Shown: positions 31,109 through 41,630, counted from the stretch's first letter. The stretch: DNA of 61,110 nt from Burkholderia dolosa (GCF_902499135.1 NZ_CABVPR010000036.1:1-61110), one strand, 5' to 3'. Numbers and translations: made by a program. The notes: generated by a model not told the origin, from the letters alone.

Positions 31109-32028
31109 TCCCACACCCCGCGCAACGCAAGCCCGAACGCGACGGCAAACGCCGGGCCGGGCGACGCGCCGGCAGGCTGCGACGGACGCCCATCCCAGCC
31201 GCAGCAGTCGAACGGCACCGCGGCCGCGCCGAAGGCGTCGCCGATGTCGGCAACCGACATGCCGAAGCGCGCGATGCACGGTTCGTCGCCGGCCACCAGC
31301 ACGCATCGGACCGGCTCGAGCGCACACTGGCGCAGCGCGTCGGAAAGCGCCGTCGGCACGTCGCCGGACAACGCGAGCATGGGCGCGGCGACCGCGCCGT
31401 CCACGCGCCAGCCGCGCACGCCGCCGTCGGAAAACCAGAGCGCGGCGTACGGACCCTGTGCGTCGAGCTCGAACTGCGCGGCATAGCGCAACGCACGCAG
31501 CGCAGCGGCCGACTCGCCGTCGACGGCCGTCAGGTCGACACCGGCCTGCGCAGCCACGTCGATCCGCCGCTCGAGCAGCGGCAGCGGGGCGACGGCCACC
31601 GCGATCTCGCCCGGCTGCGCGCCGTCGTCCTCGCGCCAGTCGAACGCGAGGCCGTCCGGCGCCAGCCCCGAAATACGCTCGGCCGCCTGGCGCGCGGCGT
31701 CCGCGACGTCGTCGCGCCCGGCCAGATCGAGCGTCGCGACGCGCATCTCGTCGTCGGCGAGCGCCATCACGCCGCGCGCATCGCAGCGCACGCCTGCGAT
31801 GGACAATCGCGACACGGCCGCCGCCAACGCGCGCGCGACCGCCGCCCAGCGCGCATCCTCCGGCCCGTCGGCGAGCCCGACCGGCTCCCGCTCGAGCCCT
31901 TCGATTCGCACGTCCGCCATGCGCCCGCGCCGGCTCAGCACGGCGACCCTCACCTCGTGCGCACCGACGTCGATTCCCGTCGCCCGGTGCCTGCCCGGCG
32001 TAAACCGCGCCGCCCATCGTTCCGTCAT
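31105..32028 (-). CDS. pilM: PilM-like actin-fold pilus assembly protein
   Basis: Cytoplasmic actin-like protein linking PilN to the pilus motor, 307 residues. The N-terminal nucleotide-fold motif ATGIDVGAHEVRVAVL is clear, as is a later LTAVDGESAAALRALRY segment typical of PilM. The sequence is otherwise diverged and Ala-rich. The start at 32028 has a GGAGG Shine-Dalgarno. It is the first gene of the pilMNOQ unit, divergent from mrcA. Confidence 0.85.
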   Translation of the reverse strand: MTERWAARFTPGRHRATGIDVGAHEVRVAVLSRRGRMADVRIEGLEREPVGLADGPEDARWAAVARALAAAVSRLSIAGVRCDARGVMALADDEMRVATLDLAGRDDVADAARQAAERISGLAPDGLAFDWREDDGAQPGEIAVAVAPLPLLERRIDVAAQAGVDLTAVDGESAAALRALRYAAQFELDAQGPYAALWFSDGGVRGWRVDGAVAAPMLALSGDVPTALSDALRQCALEPVRCVLVAGDEPCIARFGMSVADIGDAFGAAAVPFDCCGWDGRPSQPAGASPGPAFAVAFGLALRGVWE

Positions 32029-32220
32029 CCCAACCTCCGCGATCGTCGCGGCCCATGCCGCGTTTCCGAGGCTTGATTCTGCAAAGCGACGCACGCGGCC
32101 GACAGTCGGCCGAACGGCCAACATCCGCTCGCGACGGCCGTGCAGCGACTATGCTGGCGGCATCGCAACGCACGGCCGGTCGCCGGGCGCCCCGCGCCGG
32201 GGCTGGTCAGACCGGGCAGC

Positions 32221-32226
32221 TATAAT
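32221..32226 (+). promoter_or_regulatory. -10 box of mrcA promoter
   Basis: A perfect TATAAT lies 26 nt before the mrcA ATG; no convincing -35 was found at 16-18 nt. The divergent spacer also holds an inverted repeat CGGCCGA-CAG-TCGGCCG (32096-32112) that could be an operator shared with pilM. Confidence 0.4.
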
Positions 32227-32251
32227 CGCGGGACTGTTTTCCGGTAAGCCT

Positions 32252-34639
32252 ATGCAATCCACGTCTCCTACGTCCCCGCCTCCCGCCCCGGAGCCGAAGA
32301 AGCGTCCCTGGTGGCAGAAAGCCCTGATCGGCCTTGCCGCGACGTGCGTGGCCCTCGTCGTGGCCGGCGGCCTCGTGCTCGGCTACGCGCTCGTCGTCGC
32401 GTGGCCGAACATGCCGTCGCTCGACGCGCTCACCGACTATCGTCCGAAGGTTCCGCTACGCATTTACACGTCCGATCACGTGCTGATCGGCGAATTCGGC
32501 GAGGAGCGCCGCGACGTCGTGCATTTCAAGGACGTGCCGGACTCGTTGAAGAAGGCGATCCTCGCGATCGAGGATGCGCGCTTCTACGATCACGGCGGCG
32601 TCGATCTCACCGGGATCATCCGCGCCGGCTTCGTCGCGCTGACGAACGGTCACGCGTCGCAGGGCGCGAGCACGATCACGATGCAGGTCGCGCGCAACTT
32701 CTTCCTGTCGAGCGAGAAGACGTACACGCGCAAGGTCTACGAAATGCTGCTCGCGTACCGTATCGAGCGTGCGCTGACGAAAGATCAGATTCTCGAGGTC
32801 TACATGAATCAGATCTATCTCGGCCAGCGTGCGTACGGCTTTGCGAGCGCCGCGCGCGTCTATTTCGGCAAGGATCTGAAGGACATCACGCTCGCGGAAG
32901 CCGCGATGCTCGCCGGGCTGCCGAAGGCGCCGTCCGCGTACAACCCGGTCGTCAATCCGAAGCGCGCGAAGGTGCGCCAGGAATACATCCTGCAGCGGAT
33001 GCTCGAGCTGAACTTCATCACGCGCGAGCAGTACGACGAGGCGGTCGCTCAGCCGCTCGTCGTGAAGGGCGCGGGCCGCGAGTTCAGCGTGCATGCCGAA
33101 TACGTCGCGGAAATGGTCCGGCAGATGATGTACGCGCAGTATCGCGAGGAAACCTACACGCGCGGCTTCAATGTCGTCACGACGATCGATTCCGCCGACC
33201 AGCAGGTCGCGTACACCGCGCTGCGCAAGGGGATCATGGATTACGAGCGCCGGCACGGGTATCGCGGGCCGGAGGGCTTCATCGAGCTGCCGGCCGGCGC
33301 GGACGAGCGCGAGCAGGCGATCGACGACGCGCTGCTCGAGCATCCGGACAACGGCGAACTGGTCGCGGCCGTCGTCACGGCCGCGAGCCCGCGCCAGATC
33401 ACGGTCGCGTTCATCGACGGCAGCAGCGCGACGATCGACGGCGACAACCTCCGGTTCGCATCCGGCGCGCTGTCGGCCAATGCACAGCCGAATCGCCGGA
33501 TTCGCCCGGGCGCGATCGTGCGCGTCGTCAAGAACGACGCCGGCAAATGGTCGATCACGCAGCTGCCGCAGGTGGAAGGCGCATTCATCTCGATCGTTCC
33601 GCAGGACGGCGCGATCCGCTCGCTCGTCGGCGGCTTCGACTACAACAAGAACAAGTTCAACCACGTCACGCAGGCGTGGCGGCAGCCGGGCTCGTCGTTC
33701 AAGCCGTTCATCTATTCGGCGTCGCTCGACAAGGGGCTCGGGCCGGCCACGGTGATCAACGACGGGCCGCTGTACTTCAGCGCGGCGGAAACCGGCGGCC
33801 AGCCGTGGGAGCCGAAGAACTACGGCGGCGGCTTCGACGGACCGATGTCGATGCGCACCGCGCTGCAACGCTCGCGCAACCTCGTGTCGATTCGGATCCT
33901 CAATCACATCGGCACGAAGTACGCGCAGCAATACATCACGCGCTTCGGCTTCGATGCCGAGCGCCATCCCGCGTACCTGCCGATGGCACTCGGCGCGGGC
34001 CTCGTCACGCCGCTGCAGATGGCCGGCGCGTATTCGGTGTTCGCCAACGGCGGCTATCGCGTCAATCCGTACCTGATCGCCGAAGTCACCGATCCGAACG
34101 GCGCGATCGTCGCGCGCGCGCAGCCGCTCGTCGCCGAGCAGAACGCGCCGCGCGCGATCGACGCGCGCAACGCGTTCGTGATGAACAGCTTGCTGCAAAG
34201 CGTCGCGCAGCGCGGCACGGGCGCCAAGACGAACGTGCTGAAGCGCACCGATCTCGCCGGCAAGACCGGCACGACGAACGACTCGCACGACGCGTGGTTC
34301 GCCGGCTATCAGCACACGCTCGCCGCGATCGCGTGGATCGGCTACGACAATCCGCGCAGCCTCGGCGACCGCGAGACGGGCGGCGGGCTCGCGCTGCCGG
34401 TGTGGATCGACTACATGGGCGCCGCGTTGAAGGGCGTGCCGGAGTTCAAGCCGACGATGCCCGACGACGTCGAGTCGCTCGGCGGCGAGCTTTACTTCAC
34501 CGAGTTCACGCCCGGGCACGGCTTCGTGTCGACGGTCGGCGTGCCGCAGGCGCCGGCGCCGCAGGACGTCGACGAGGCGGTGCCGCACGTCGACGAACAG
34601 GAAAAACAGGACATCATGAACCTGTTCCGCGGCCACTGA
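32252..34639 (+). CDS. mrcA: Penicillin-binding protein 1A (bifunctional class A)
   Basis: Polymerises and cross-links peptidoglycan. The 795 residues have a cytoplasmic proline-rich start, one transmembrane helix (about 28-50), a GT51 glycosyltransferase with EDARFYDHGGVD and GASTITMQVARNFFL, an inserted OB-like domain near 370-450, and a transpeptidase with active serine SSFK (481-484), SRN in QRSRNLVS, and KTGTT (671-675). The start at 32252 precedes MQSTSPTSPPPAPEPKKRPW. Divergent orientation from pilM and the aroK/aroB neighbourhood matches the enteric mrcA-hof-aroKB arrangement. Confidence 0.96.
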   Translation: MQSTSPTSPPPAPEPKKRPWWQKALIGLAATCVALVVAGGLVLGYALVVAWPNMPSLDALTDYRPKVPLRIYTSDHVLIGEFGEERRDVVHFKDVPDSLKKAILAIEDARFYDHGGVDLTGIIRAGFVALTNGHASQGASTITMQVARNFFLSSEKTYTRKVYEMLLAYRIERALTKDQILEVYMNQIYLGQRAYGFASAARVYFGKDLKDITLAEAAMLAGLPKAPSAYNPVVNPKRAKVRQEYILQRMLELNFITREQYDEAVAQPLVVKGAGREFSVHAEYVAEMVRQMMYAQYREETYTRGFNVVTTIDSADQQVAYTALRKGIMDYERRHGYRGPEGFIELPAGADEREQAIDDALLEHPDNGELVAAVVTAASPRQITVAFIDGSSATIDGDNLRFASGALSANAQPNRRIRPGAIVRVVKNDAGKWSITQLPQVEGAFISIVPQDGAIRSLVGGFDYNKNKFNHVTQAWRQPGSSFKPFIYSASLDKGLGPATVINDGPLYFSAAETGGQPWEPKNYGGGFDGPMSMRTALQRSRNLVSIRILNHIGTKYAQQYITRFGFDAERHPAYLPMALGAGLVTPLQMAGAYSVFANGGYRVNPYLIAEVTDPNGAIVARAQPLVAEQNAPRAIDARNAFVMNSLLQSVAQRGTGAKTNVLKRTDLAGKTGTTNDSHDAWFAGYQHTLAAIAWIGYDNPRSLGDRETGGGLALPVWIDYMGAALKGVPEFKPTMPDDVESLGGELYFTEFTPGHGFVSTVGVPQAPAPQDVDEAVPHVDEQEKQDIMNLFRGH

Positions 34640-34660
34640 AGAATCGGCCGCGCATGAAAA

Positions 34661-34680
34661 AAGCGCCCCGCGGGGCGCTT
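34661..34680 (+). terminator. Bidirectional terminator between mrcA and cyaY
   Basis: A perfect palindrome AAGCGCCCCGCGGGGCGCTT (34661-34680) flanked by an A-run on the left and TTTTCC on the right. It lies between convergent genes and can serve both strands. Confidence 0.88.
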
Positions 34681-34732
34681 TTCCTTTGATGCGGGCGACG
34701 TTGCTCCGCCATCGCGGCCGATGCCGCAACCG

Positions 34733-35083
<351 letters not shown>

Positions 35084-35095
35084 TCAGGGACGATC

Positions 35096-35377
35096 ATGCG
35101 AGTCGTTTTCCGGATGAGCGCGATTGTAGCCGCTTTGGCGATTCTTGCCGGCTGCGGTCAACGTGGTCCGCTCTATCTGCCCACCGTGCCGCCGCTGCCG
35201 CAAAAGCCGATCCAGCAGCAGGACACGCCGCCGTCGGACGTCATGCCGACCGATGAAAACGCATCGTCCGACAGCGTGCCCGATTCGTCCGGCACGCCGC
35301 TCACGCTGACGCCCGAGTTGTCGAGCGTGCCGTCGAAAGCGGCGACGCCCGCATCGAGCCCGGCCGCCGCGCAGTAA
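35096..35377 (+). CDS. lptM: LptM (YifL-like) small outer-membrane lipoprotein
   Basis: A 93-residue lipoprotein with a type II signal ending in lipobox LAGC and the conserved mature start CGQRGPLYLP, which defines LptM, a factor that assists LptDE assembly in enteric bacteria. The remainder is a low-complexity Pro/Ser/Thr/Ala tail longer than in E. coli. The start at 35096 follows CAGGGA; a longer in-frame reading overlaps cyaY and was rejected. The usual neighbour lysA does not follow here; a terminator and msrQ do. Confidence 0.88.
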   Translation: MRVVFRMSAIVAALAILAGCGQRGPLYLPTVPPLPQKPIQQQDTPPSDVMPTDENASSDSVPDSSGTPLTLTPELSSVPSKAATPASSPAAAQ

Positions 35378-35400
35378 CCGAGCGCCGCGCTCACGAATCG

Positions 35401-35435
35401 AGGCGACGACTCACCGGTCGTCGCCTTTTGTTTTT
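35401..35435 (+). terminator. Terminator of lptM
   Basis: A 10-bp stem AGGCGACGAC (35401-35410) pairs with 35417-35426, followed by TTTGTTTTT. It separates lptM from the convergent msrPQ operon. Confidence 0.9.
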
Positions 35436-35447
35436 GCGTGCGCGCGC

Positions 35448-36137
35448 TCAGCCGCGCACACGTCGCCATCCCCACGCAATCAGCCGCCAGCCGAGCAGCG
35501 CCGCGACGATCGTCGCGTACAGCTTCGGCTGCGCGAGATCGTGCTTGCCCGCCCGCATCCACCAGAAGTGCAGTACACCGAACACCGCGATCACGTAGAT
35601 CGCGCGGTGCAGCGTCGTCCAGTGACGACCGAGCCGGCGCACCATCGCGCGCGGCGACGTCGCGGCGAGCGGAATCAGCAGCACGAATGCGGCAAAGCCG
35701 ACGGTGATGAACGGCCGCTTGCCGACGTCCTTCAGGATCTCGACGACATCGAACCACTTGTCGAACCACAGATACGTCGTGAAATGCAGCGTCGCGTAAA
35801 AGAACGCGTACAGACCGATCATCCGGCGAAAGCGCAGCAGCGCAGCCAACCGGGTGATGCGTCGAAGCGGCGTGATCGCGAGCGTGATGCACAACATCAC
35901 CAGCGTCCATCGCCCTGTCGAACGTGTGATGAATTCGATCGGATTCGCACCGAGCCGGTCGGTGAGCCCGAACAGCACGATACGTGCGAGCGGATAGAGG
36001 CCGGCCGCGAACGCCAGCACCTTGGCCGGCACGAGCCAGCGCGGCTCACTCGCGCGCGCCGTCGCACCGTGCCGCGCAGCGCGGGCAGTCGCACCCGGCG
36101 CGGCTGCGGGCGCCGATGGCGGCATCGTCGGACGCAT
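35448..36137 (-). CDS. msrQ: MsrQ, haem-containing membrane partner of MsrP
   Basis: Inner-membrane b-type haem protein that feeds electrons to the periplasmic methionine sulfoxide reductase MsrP. The 229 residues include an Ala-rich N-terminus of ~30 residues, about six helices and conserved histidines in YATLHFTTY and HWTTLHRAIY/LHFWW. The ATG at 36137 was used; a GTG at 36149 is possible. It lies 20 nt downstream of msrP. Confidence 0.93.
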   Translation of the reverse strand: MRPTMPPSAPAAAPGATARAARHGATARASEPRWLVPAKVLAFAAGLYPLARIVLFGLTDRLGANPIEFITRSTGRWTLVMLCITLAITPLRRITRLAALLRFRRMIGLYAFFYATLHFTTYLWFDKWFDVVEILKDVGKRPFITVGFAAFVLLIPLAATSPRAMVRRLGRHWTTLHRAIYVIAVFGVLHFWWMRAGKHDLAQPKLYATIVAALLGWRLIAWGWRRVRG

Positions 36138-36157
36138 GTCGTGGGTCACGGTCGCAC

Positions 36158-37153
36158 TCAGAAATTCTTTTTCAGGTCCATGCCCTGATACATCGACGCC
36201 ACCAGATCGCCGTAGCCGTTGAACATCAGCGTCTTGCGCTTCGGCGTGAAGAAGCCGTCCTCGCCGATGCGCCGCTCGGTCGCCTGGCTCCAGCGCGGAT
36301 GATCGACGTTCGGATTCACGTTCGAATAGAAGCCGTATTCGTTCGGCGCATACGTGTTCCAGCTCGTCTTCGGCTGCTTGTCGACGAAGCGGATCTTCAC
36401 GAGCGACTTCGCGCTCTTGAACCCGTACTTCCACGGCACGACGATGCGCACCGGCGCGCCGTTCTGATTCGGCAATACCTGCCCGTAGACGCCCATCGTC
36501 AACAGCGTGAGCGGATTCATCGCTTCGTCGATCCGCAGCCCTTCCGAATAAGGCCAGTCGAGCACCGGCGTCGCGAGGCCCGGCATCTGCGACGGATCGG
36601 CAAGCGTGACGAACTGCACGTACTTCGCGCTGCCGGTCGGCTGCACGCGCTTGATCAATTCGGACAACGGCACGCCGATCCACGGAATCACCATCGACCA
36701 GCCTTCGACGCAGCGCAGCCGGTACACGCGCTCCTCGAGCGGCGCGAGCTTCAGCAGTTCGTCGATATCGAACACCTTCGGGTGCTGTACCTCGCCCTCG
36801 ACGCTCACGCGCCACGGACGCGGCTTCAACGTGCCGGCGTTCTGCCCCGGATCGCCCTTGTCGGTGCCGAATTCGTAGAAATTGTTGTACGACGTGATGT
36901 CCTTGAACGGCGTGACTTTGTCGGCCGCGACGAATTTCGGATTGGTTTTTGCCGCGAGCTTCGCCGCGCGCGCATCGGGCGATGCATACGCGGCGAACGC
37001 CGTACCGCTGCCGCCGATCATTCCGCCCGCTGCTGCGAGCCCGGCGGCCTGCAATATGCGCCGCCGGTTCTCGAACACCGCGCGCGGCGTGATCTCGCTG
37101 CGCGCGATGTCGTCACCGTTCAGTACGTTGCGCAAGGTACGTTTGATCCACAT
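36158..37153 (-). CDS. msrP: MsrP, molybdopterin-dependent methionine sulfoxide reductase
   Basis: Periplasmic enzyme repairing oxidised methionine in envelope proteins. The 331 residues start with a twin-arginine signal ([11 protein letters not shown], 30-40, cleavage near residue 54), so it should be exported folded with its cofactor. The Mo-ligand cysteine is Cys148 in [10 protein letters not shown], and the YedY segments [16 protein letters not shown] and [13 protein letters not shown] are present. The start at 37153 has a GGAGGAG Shine-Dalgarno. It is first in msrPQ. Confidence 0.95.
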   Translation of the reverse strand: MWIKRTLRNVLNGDDIARSEITPRAVFENRRRILQAAGLAAAGGMIGGSGTAFAAYASPDARAAKLAAKTNPKFVAADKVTPFKDITSYNNFYEFGTDKGDPGQNAGTLKPRPWRVSVEGEVQHPKVFDIDELLKLAPLEERVYRLRCVEGWSMVIPWIGVPLSELIKRVQPTGSAKYVQFVTLADPSQMPGLATPVLDWPYSEGLRIDEAMNPLTLLTMGVYGQVLPNQNGAPVRIVVPWKYGFKSAKSLVKIRFVDKQPKTSWNTYAPNEYGFYSNVNPNVDHPRWSQATERRIGEDGFFTPKRKTLMFNGYGDLVASMYQGMDLKKNF

Positions 37154-37244
37154 CGTGCCGCTCCTCCTGCGTGCGTCGCATGCACGCTTCATCCGCATTC
37201 GACCCGGCCGGTCGGGCGCCGTTCGACGCCTGCTTCGTCCGTCC

Positions 37245-37292
37245 ATTATAAAAGAAAACCGCCGGGCACGAAGTGCGCCGGCGGTGTTTTGT
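37245..37292 (-). terminator. ccsB terminator overlapping the msrP -10 box
   Basis: A GC hairpin (ACCGCCGGGCAC with GTGCGCCGGCGGT, about 37258-37286) is followed on the minus strand by TTTTCTTTT, terminating ccsB. The U-tract runs directly into a perfect TATAAT (37250-37245), the likely -10 of msrP, so terminator and promoter share sequence. Confidence 0.7.
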
Positions 37293-37311
37293 CGGACGAG
37301 CGTCGAAAATC

Positions 37312-38502
37312 TTACAGCTTCCCGTAGCTGTGCAGCCCGGACAGGAACATGTTGACGCCGAGGAACGCAAACGTCGTCACGAGCAGCCCGGTCAGCGCCC
37401 ACCACGCGGCGACCGCACCGCGCAGCCCCTTCATCAGCCGCATGTGCAGCCACGCCGCGTAGTTGAGCCACACGATCAGCGCCCAGGTTTCCTTCGGATC
37501 CCAGCTCCAGTAGCCGCCCCATGCTTCCGCCGCCCACAGCGCGCCGAGGATCGTCGCGATCGTGAAGAACGCGAAACCGACCGCGATCGACTTGTACATC
37601 ACGTCGTCGAGCACGTCGAGCGTCGGCAGGCGATCGGCGAGCACGCCGCGCTCCTTCATCAGGTACGCGACCGACACCATCGCCGACAGCGCGAAGCTGC
37701 CGTAGCCGATGAAGTTTGCCGGCACGTGGATCTTCATCCACCAGCTCTGCAGCGCCGGCACGAGCGGCTGGATCTGCTGCGCGTCGCGCGCGATCGAGTA
37801 CCACATCAGGAAGCCGACCGCCGCGCTGATGACCAGCAGCACGAACGCGCCGAGCGCGCGCGTGCCGTAATGCCCTTCGTAATACAGATAGAGCAGTGCG
37901 GTGATCAGGCTGAACAGCACGAACACTTCATAGAGGTTCGACACCGGGATATGACCGACGTCGGCGCCGATCAGGTACGACTCGTACCAGCGCACCATCA
38001 GCCCGGTGAAACCCATCAGCACCGCGACCCACGTGAGCTTCTGACCGATCGCGGAACCCGATTCCGAGCGCGCGAGCATGCCGATCCAGTAGAAAACCGT
38101 CGCGAGCACGAACAGCGCGCTCATCCACAGGATCGCCGACTGGCTCGACAGGAAGTACTTGAGGAAAAACGCCGAATCGGCGCGCGCGAGGTCGCCCTGA
38201 TAGATCTGGATCGACGCCAGCGACAGCACGGCGATCGACGCCATCATCAGCCGCGCCGGCTTCCAGCGCCAGCCGAGCGCGACGAGCGCCGGCACGGTGC
38301 CGATCAGCACGGCCTTGTCGTAGTAGTCCATGTGCGCGTCGTAGTGCACGAGCGCGTAGCCGGCGCCGACCACCAGCGCCAGTGCGAACAGCCAGTCGAT
38401 CAGCGACAGGCGCGCGAAGAACGGACGATCGTCGAACAGCGGTGCGGCAGCCGGAGACTGGGCCGGCGCCGCGCGGGAAGAGGAGACTTGACTGAGATCC
38501 AT
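37312..38502 (-). CDS. ccsB: Cytochrome c biogenesis protein CcsB (CcsA family)
   Basis: Haem-handling membrane half of the system II cytochrome c synthase, naming as in many proteobacterial genomes. The 396 residues form about eight helices and include the tryptophan-rich WWD motif [17 protein letters not shown], with the flanking histidines ([19 protein letters not shown]) expected to ligate haem. The start at 38502 was chosen over an in-frame extension inside resB. It starts 4 nt after resB. Confidence 0.95.
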   Translation of the reverse strand: MDLSQVSSSRAAPAQSPAAAPLFDDRPFFARLSLIDWLFALALVVGAGYALVHYDAHMDYYDKAVLIGTVPALVALGWRWKPARLMMASIAVLSLASIQIYQGDLARADSAFFLKYFLSSQSAILWMSALFVLATVFYWIGMLARSESGSAIGQKLTWVAVLMGFTGLMVRWYESYLIGADVGHIPVSNLYEVFVLFSLITALLYLYYEGHYGTRALGAFVLLVISAAVGFLMWYSIARDAQQIQPLVPALQSWWMKIHVPANFIGYGSFALSAMVSVAYLMKERGVLADRLPTLDVLDDVMYKSIAVGFAFFTIATILGALWAAEAWGGYWSWDPKETWALIVWLNYAAWLHMRLMKGLRGAVAAWWALTGLLVTTFAFLGVNMFLSGLHSYGKL

Positions 38503-38506
38503 GATG

Positions 38507-40720
38507 TTACCGGGTGGAATTCTCGGAATCGGAACCGCCGGCGGGCGGGCGGGCAGACGATGCCGCACCGGCCGGCGCGGCGTCGCGCGGTGCGGCGCGC
38601 AAGGCGGCGCCGGCCGCGTCGCGCGTCTGCACGAATTCTTTCTCGAAATCGAAGGTCTTGCGGGCCGTGGACATCGCCATCACCACGTTGACGCCCGAAC
38701 CGGCGTCCTTGAGCCAGAACCAGAGGCGCCGCTCGCGCACGTAGAACATCGCGAAGATACCGGCGACCAACAGCAGGCTGCCAAGATACACCAGATTCTT
38801 GCCGGGCGCGCGCGTCAGCTGAAATACCGAAGCTTGCACCTGCTTGAACGAATCGAGCTGCAGATAGACCGGCGAACCATACAGGAAGCTGTCGGACAGC
38901 GCGTTGATCGCGTTCTGCACGAAGCGGACCGTGTCGCTGCCCTGCTGGGCCGCCGGCTCGCCGGCACGCTCGCGCGCGATCTGCCACACCTCCCACATCG
39001 AACCTTCCAGCATCCGCAGCAGCAGACTCGCGGCCTTTTCCTGCTCGGCCTTCGGCACCGAACGGTCGATGAACGTCGCGACCGCCTGGAAGCCGCCGAT
39101 CGGCTGGCCGTCCGCGCCGCGGCCGATGCTGTCGTCGCTCGCCGCGAACAGGGTCAGCACCTTCGACGCGCTGTCCTGCAGTCGCGCGCGCAGCGACGCG
39201 TCGGTGCCCGGCAGCGAACGCTGCGCGAAACGCGCGGCCGCCTCCGCCCGTACCGCCGGATCCTCGAGCGCCGCGCGCAGCCGCATCCATTCGCCGATCG
39301 AGTCCTGGCTGTCCGCCGGAATCCGCATGTAGCGGAACGGATCGTTCGGGCTCGCGCGCACGCCGGCGAGGAACACGCGCGCGCCGCCCATGTCGACCGG
39401 CAGCATGTAGTTGTTGAATTCGCGCGCCTGGCCATCCTTGCCGCGAATCTTGTACTGCACCGACGGCCCGATGTTGTGCAGCTGCATCGGCTTCGACGTC
39501 TTCGCGCCCGAGCCGAGCCGTTCGTCGAACGCCTCCTTCAGCGACTCGGTCTTCGCGACGCCGCGCACGTCCGGCTTGCCGTTCGCGTCGGCCATGTTCT
39601 CGACGTTGATCGCACGGAAGTCGGAGAACTCGATCGTGTCGCCGTCGGCGCCCGGCATCCGCAGCGGCGTCGAATTGCCGATCGTGCCTTGCACGGGGAA
39701 CGGCTTCGCGTTGTCGCCGGTCATCGGATAGGCCGTCATCTGCATCACCGAGCCGCCGTCCTGGAAGCTCGACTGATAGATCGACACGCCCTTGTACGTG
39801 AACGGCTTGTTGACCTCGACGCGCGCGGGAATCTTGCGGCCCGTCTCGCGATCGATCACGACGATGTCGCTCGCGAACAGTTTCGGCATGCCGGTCGTGT
39901 AGTAGTCGACGATGAACTTGTTCAGCTGGATCGAAAACGGCAGCTCCTGGATCAGCGAGCCGTTCGGCTGATTGAGGATCGCGGTCGACACGAACTGCCC
40001 TTCGGGCACCCACGCATAGCCGCGGAACGTCGGATTCGACGCGGACAGCCGATGCTCCGGCGAGATCTCGCTGATCGTCGCGCTCGTGTTCACCGGGCTC
40101 TTGCCGAACATCCACATCTGGAATTTGATCGGCAGATTGCTGTCGAGCAGCCCGCCGATACAGATCACGACGATCGCGAGGTGCGCCGAAATGTAGCCCC
40201 ACTTCGTCATCGCGCCGCGCTTCGCGGAGATCAGCGTCGCGCCGTCGGCTTCGCGCACGACGTGCTTGTAGCCGGCCTTCGCGACGAACGCGGCGAGCGT
40301 CGCGGCCACCGCGGCGCGACTGCCCGAAGCCGTGTATTCGGCCTTGTGATGGAACGCGCGCAGGCTGCCTTCGCGGACCTTGTCCTTCCAGCTCTTCGCA
40401 TCGGCGAGCATCTTCGGCGCATTGCGGATCACGCACAGCGAGATCGACGCGACGAGGAAGATCAGGATCAGCATGAACCACCACGCGCTGTACACGTTGT
40501 ACAGGCCGAGCGAGCGGAAGATGTCCGCCCAGAATGGCCCGAACTGGTTCACGTAGTTCGGGTAAGGGTCGTCCTGCGTCAGCACGGTGCCGATGATGCT
40601 CGCGATCGACAGCACCACCAGCAGCGCGATCGCGAAACGCATCGAGCTCAGCAGCTCGATTGCGCGCCTCGATGCGCGATGACCCGACTTCAACTGCACC
40701 CCCGACGTGGTAACGCTCAT
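38507..40720 (-). CDS. resB: ResB/Ccs1 cytochrome c biogenesis protein
   Basis: Partner of CcsB in system II: holds apocytochrome c and helps deliver reduced haem. The 737 residues include three N-terminal helices (first at MRFAIALLVVLSIASIIGTVL), the conserved TQDDPYPNYVNQFGPFWADIF region, a large periplasmic domain, and a last helix (KNLVYLGSLLLVAGIFAMFY). The C-terminal tail is Ala/Asp-rich. With ccsB and cytochrome c4 it forms a c-type cytochrome cluster. Confidence 0.95.
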   Translation of the reverse strand: MSVTTSGVQLKSGHRASRRAIELLSSMRFAIALLVVLSIASIIGTVLTQDDPYPNYVNQFGPFWADIFRSLGLYNVYSAWWFMLILIFLVASISLCVIRNAPKMLADAKSWKDKVREGSLRAFHHKAEYTASGSRAAVAATLAAFVAKAGYKHVVREADGATLISAKRGAMTKWGYISAHLAIVVICIGGLLDSNLPIKFQMWMFGKSPVNTSATISEISPEHRLSASNPTFRGYAWVPEGQFVSTAILNQPNGSLIQELPFSIQLNKFIVDYYTTGMPKLFASDIVVIDRETGRKIPARVEVNKPFTYKGVSIYQSSFQDGGSVMQMTAYPMTGDNAKPFPVQGTIGNSTPLRMPGADGDTIEFSDFRAINVENMADANGKPDVRGVAKTESLKEAFDERLGSGAKTSKPMQLHNIGPSVQYKIRGKDGQAREFNNYMLPVDMGGARVFLAGVRASPNDPFRYMRIPADSQDSIGEWMRLRAALEDPAVRAEAAARFAQRSLPGTDASLRARLQDSASKVLTLFAASDDSIGRGADGQPIGGFQAVATFIDRSVPKAEQEKAASLLLRMLEGSMWEVWQIARERAGEPAAQQGSDTVRFVQNAINALSDSFLYGSPVYLQLDSFKQVQASVFQLTRAPGKNLVYLGSLLLVAGIFAMFYVRERRLWFWLKDAGSGVNVVMAMSTARKTFDFEKEFVQTRDAAGAALRAAPRDAAPAGAASSARPPAGGSDSENSTR

Positions 40721-40736
40721 TCAAACTCCGACTGAC

Positions 40737-40786
40737 AACAAAAAAGGGCAAGGCGGCCGCAACGATGCGGCGCCCCACCCTTTTCT
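40737..40786 (-). terminator. Terminator of cytochrome c4 gene
   Basis: On the minus strand AAAAGGG and GCGCCGCA pair with TGCGGC and CCCTTTTTT in an interrupted stem-loop with a 3' U-run (40745-40738). It lies about 55 nt after the cytochrome stop and just before resB. Confidence 0.65.
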
Positions 40787-40841
40787 TGTTCTGACACCGG
40801 ACGCCCGTCGGGCGCCGGTTACACCATTCGCGGCCGGACGT

Positions 40842-41495
40842 TCAGCGCAGGCCCGCGATGTAGTCCGCGACCGCCTTGATCTCGCTGTCCGACAGCCGTG
40901 AAGCGATCTGATGCATCGCCTCGTTGTTGTTGCGCGCGCCGGCTCCTTGCTGGAACGCGGTCAACTGGGCCACCGTGTAATCGGCCCATTGTCCCGACAG
41001 ACGCGGATACTGGACCGGAATCCCCTGCCCGGTCGGTCCGTGGCAGCTCGCACAGGCCGGTACGCCCTTGTCCGCGATGCCGCCGCGATAGATCTTCTGG
41101 CCGATCGGCACGGTCGCCGCGTTGCGTGCGGTGCCGAGCTTCGTCGTCTGCGATGCGTAGTACGCCGCGACGTTGCGCATGTCGTCGGCGCTCAGCGCGC
41201 TCGCGAATCCGACCATCACCGCATTGTTCCGGGCCGGCCCCTTCGCACCCGGCTGCGTCTTGAAGTCGTTCAACTGCTTGACCAGATATTCGGGATGCTG
41301 ACCGGCGAGCTTCGGAAAACTGCCCGATGCGCTGTTGCCGTCGGCGCCGTGACACGACGCGCACACCTGCGCGGCAATCGCCTTGCCGCGGTCCAGATCC
41401 GGCTTTGCCGCATCTGCCGCGTTTGCCTCCGCTACGAAACCTACGAACCCTGCTGCAACCTGAAGCACCATCAGAGACTTGCACAGTCGATTCAT
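40842..41495 (-). CDS. Cytochrome c4, di-haem
   Basis: Periplasmic electron carrier for terminal oxidases, 217 residues. A Sec signal ends near EANA (Ala26). Two haem-binding motifs are present, CASCH at 45-49 and CASCH at 148-152, with likely axial methionines Met94 and Met194, giving the tandem-domain c4 architecture. The ATG at 41495 was used; a GTG two codons upstream is possible. The adjacent resB-ccsB genes provide the maturation system. Confidence 0.93.
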   Translation of the reverse strand: MNRLCKSLMVLQVAAGFVGFVAEANAADAAKPDLDRGKAIAAQVCASCHGADGNSASGSFPKLAGQHPEYLVKQLNDFKTQPGAKGPARNNAVMVGFASALSADDMRNVAAYYASQTTKLGTARNAATVPIGQKIYRGGIADKGVPACASCHGPTGQGIPVQYPRLSGQWADYTVAQLTAFQQGAGARNNNEAMHQIASRLSDSEIKAVADYIAGLR

Positions 41496-41618
41496 TCGCA
41501 CACCCTGTTTCGTCTTGTGGGAATTTGAGGTTCTGCAAAAAACGACGGCGACCAGTCTACCGCAGAAGCCGCATAAAAGCGCGAGGCAGACGCCAGCGAC
41601 CCTTCGGCAAAACCGCCG

Positions 41619-41630
41619 TATTGTACAATA
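41619..41630. promoter_or_regulatory. Palindromic -10 region between cytochrome c4 and engB
   Basis: TATTGTACAATA is a perfect 12-bp palindrome that gives a TACAAT -10-like box on both strands, 80 nt before engB and 125 nt before the cytochrome c4 gene. No strong -35 was seen on either side. It may be a shared divergent promoter or a regulator site. Confidence 0.35.

Noticed and set aside
38501-40735. Long plus-strand frame opposite resB
   Set aside because: Composition is typical of an antisense shadow and the minus-strand ResB protein is clear.
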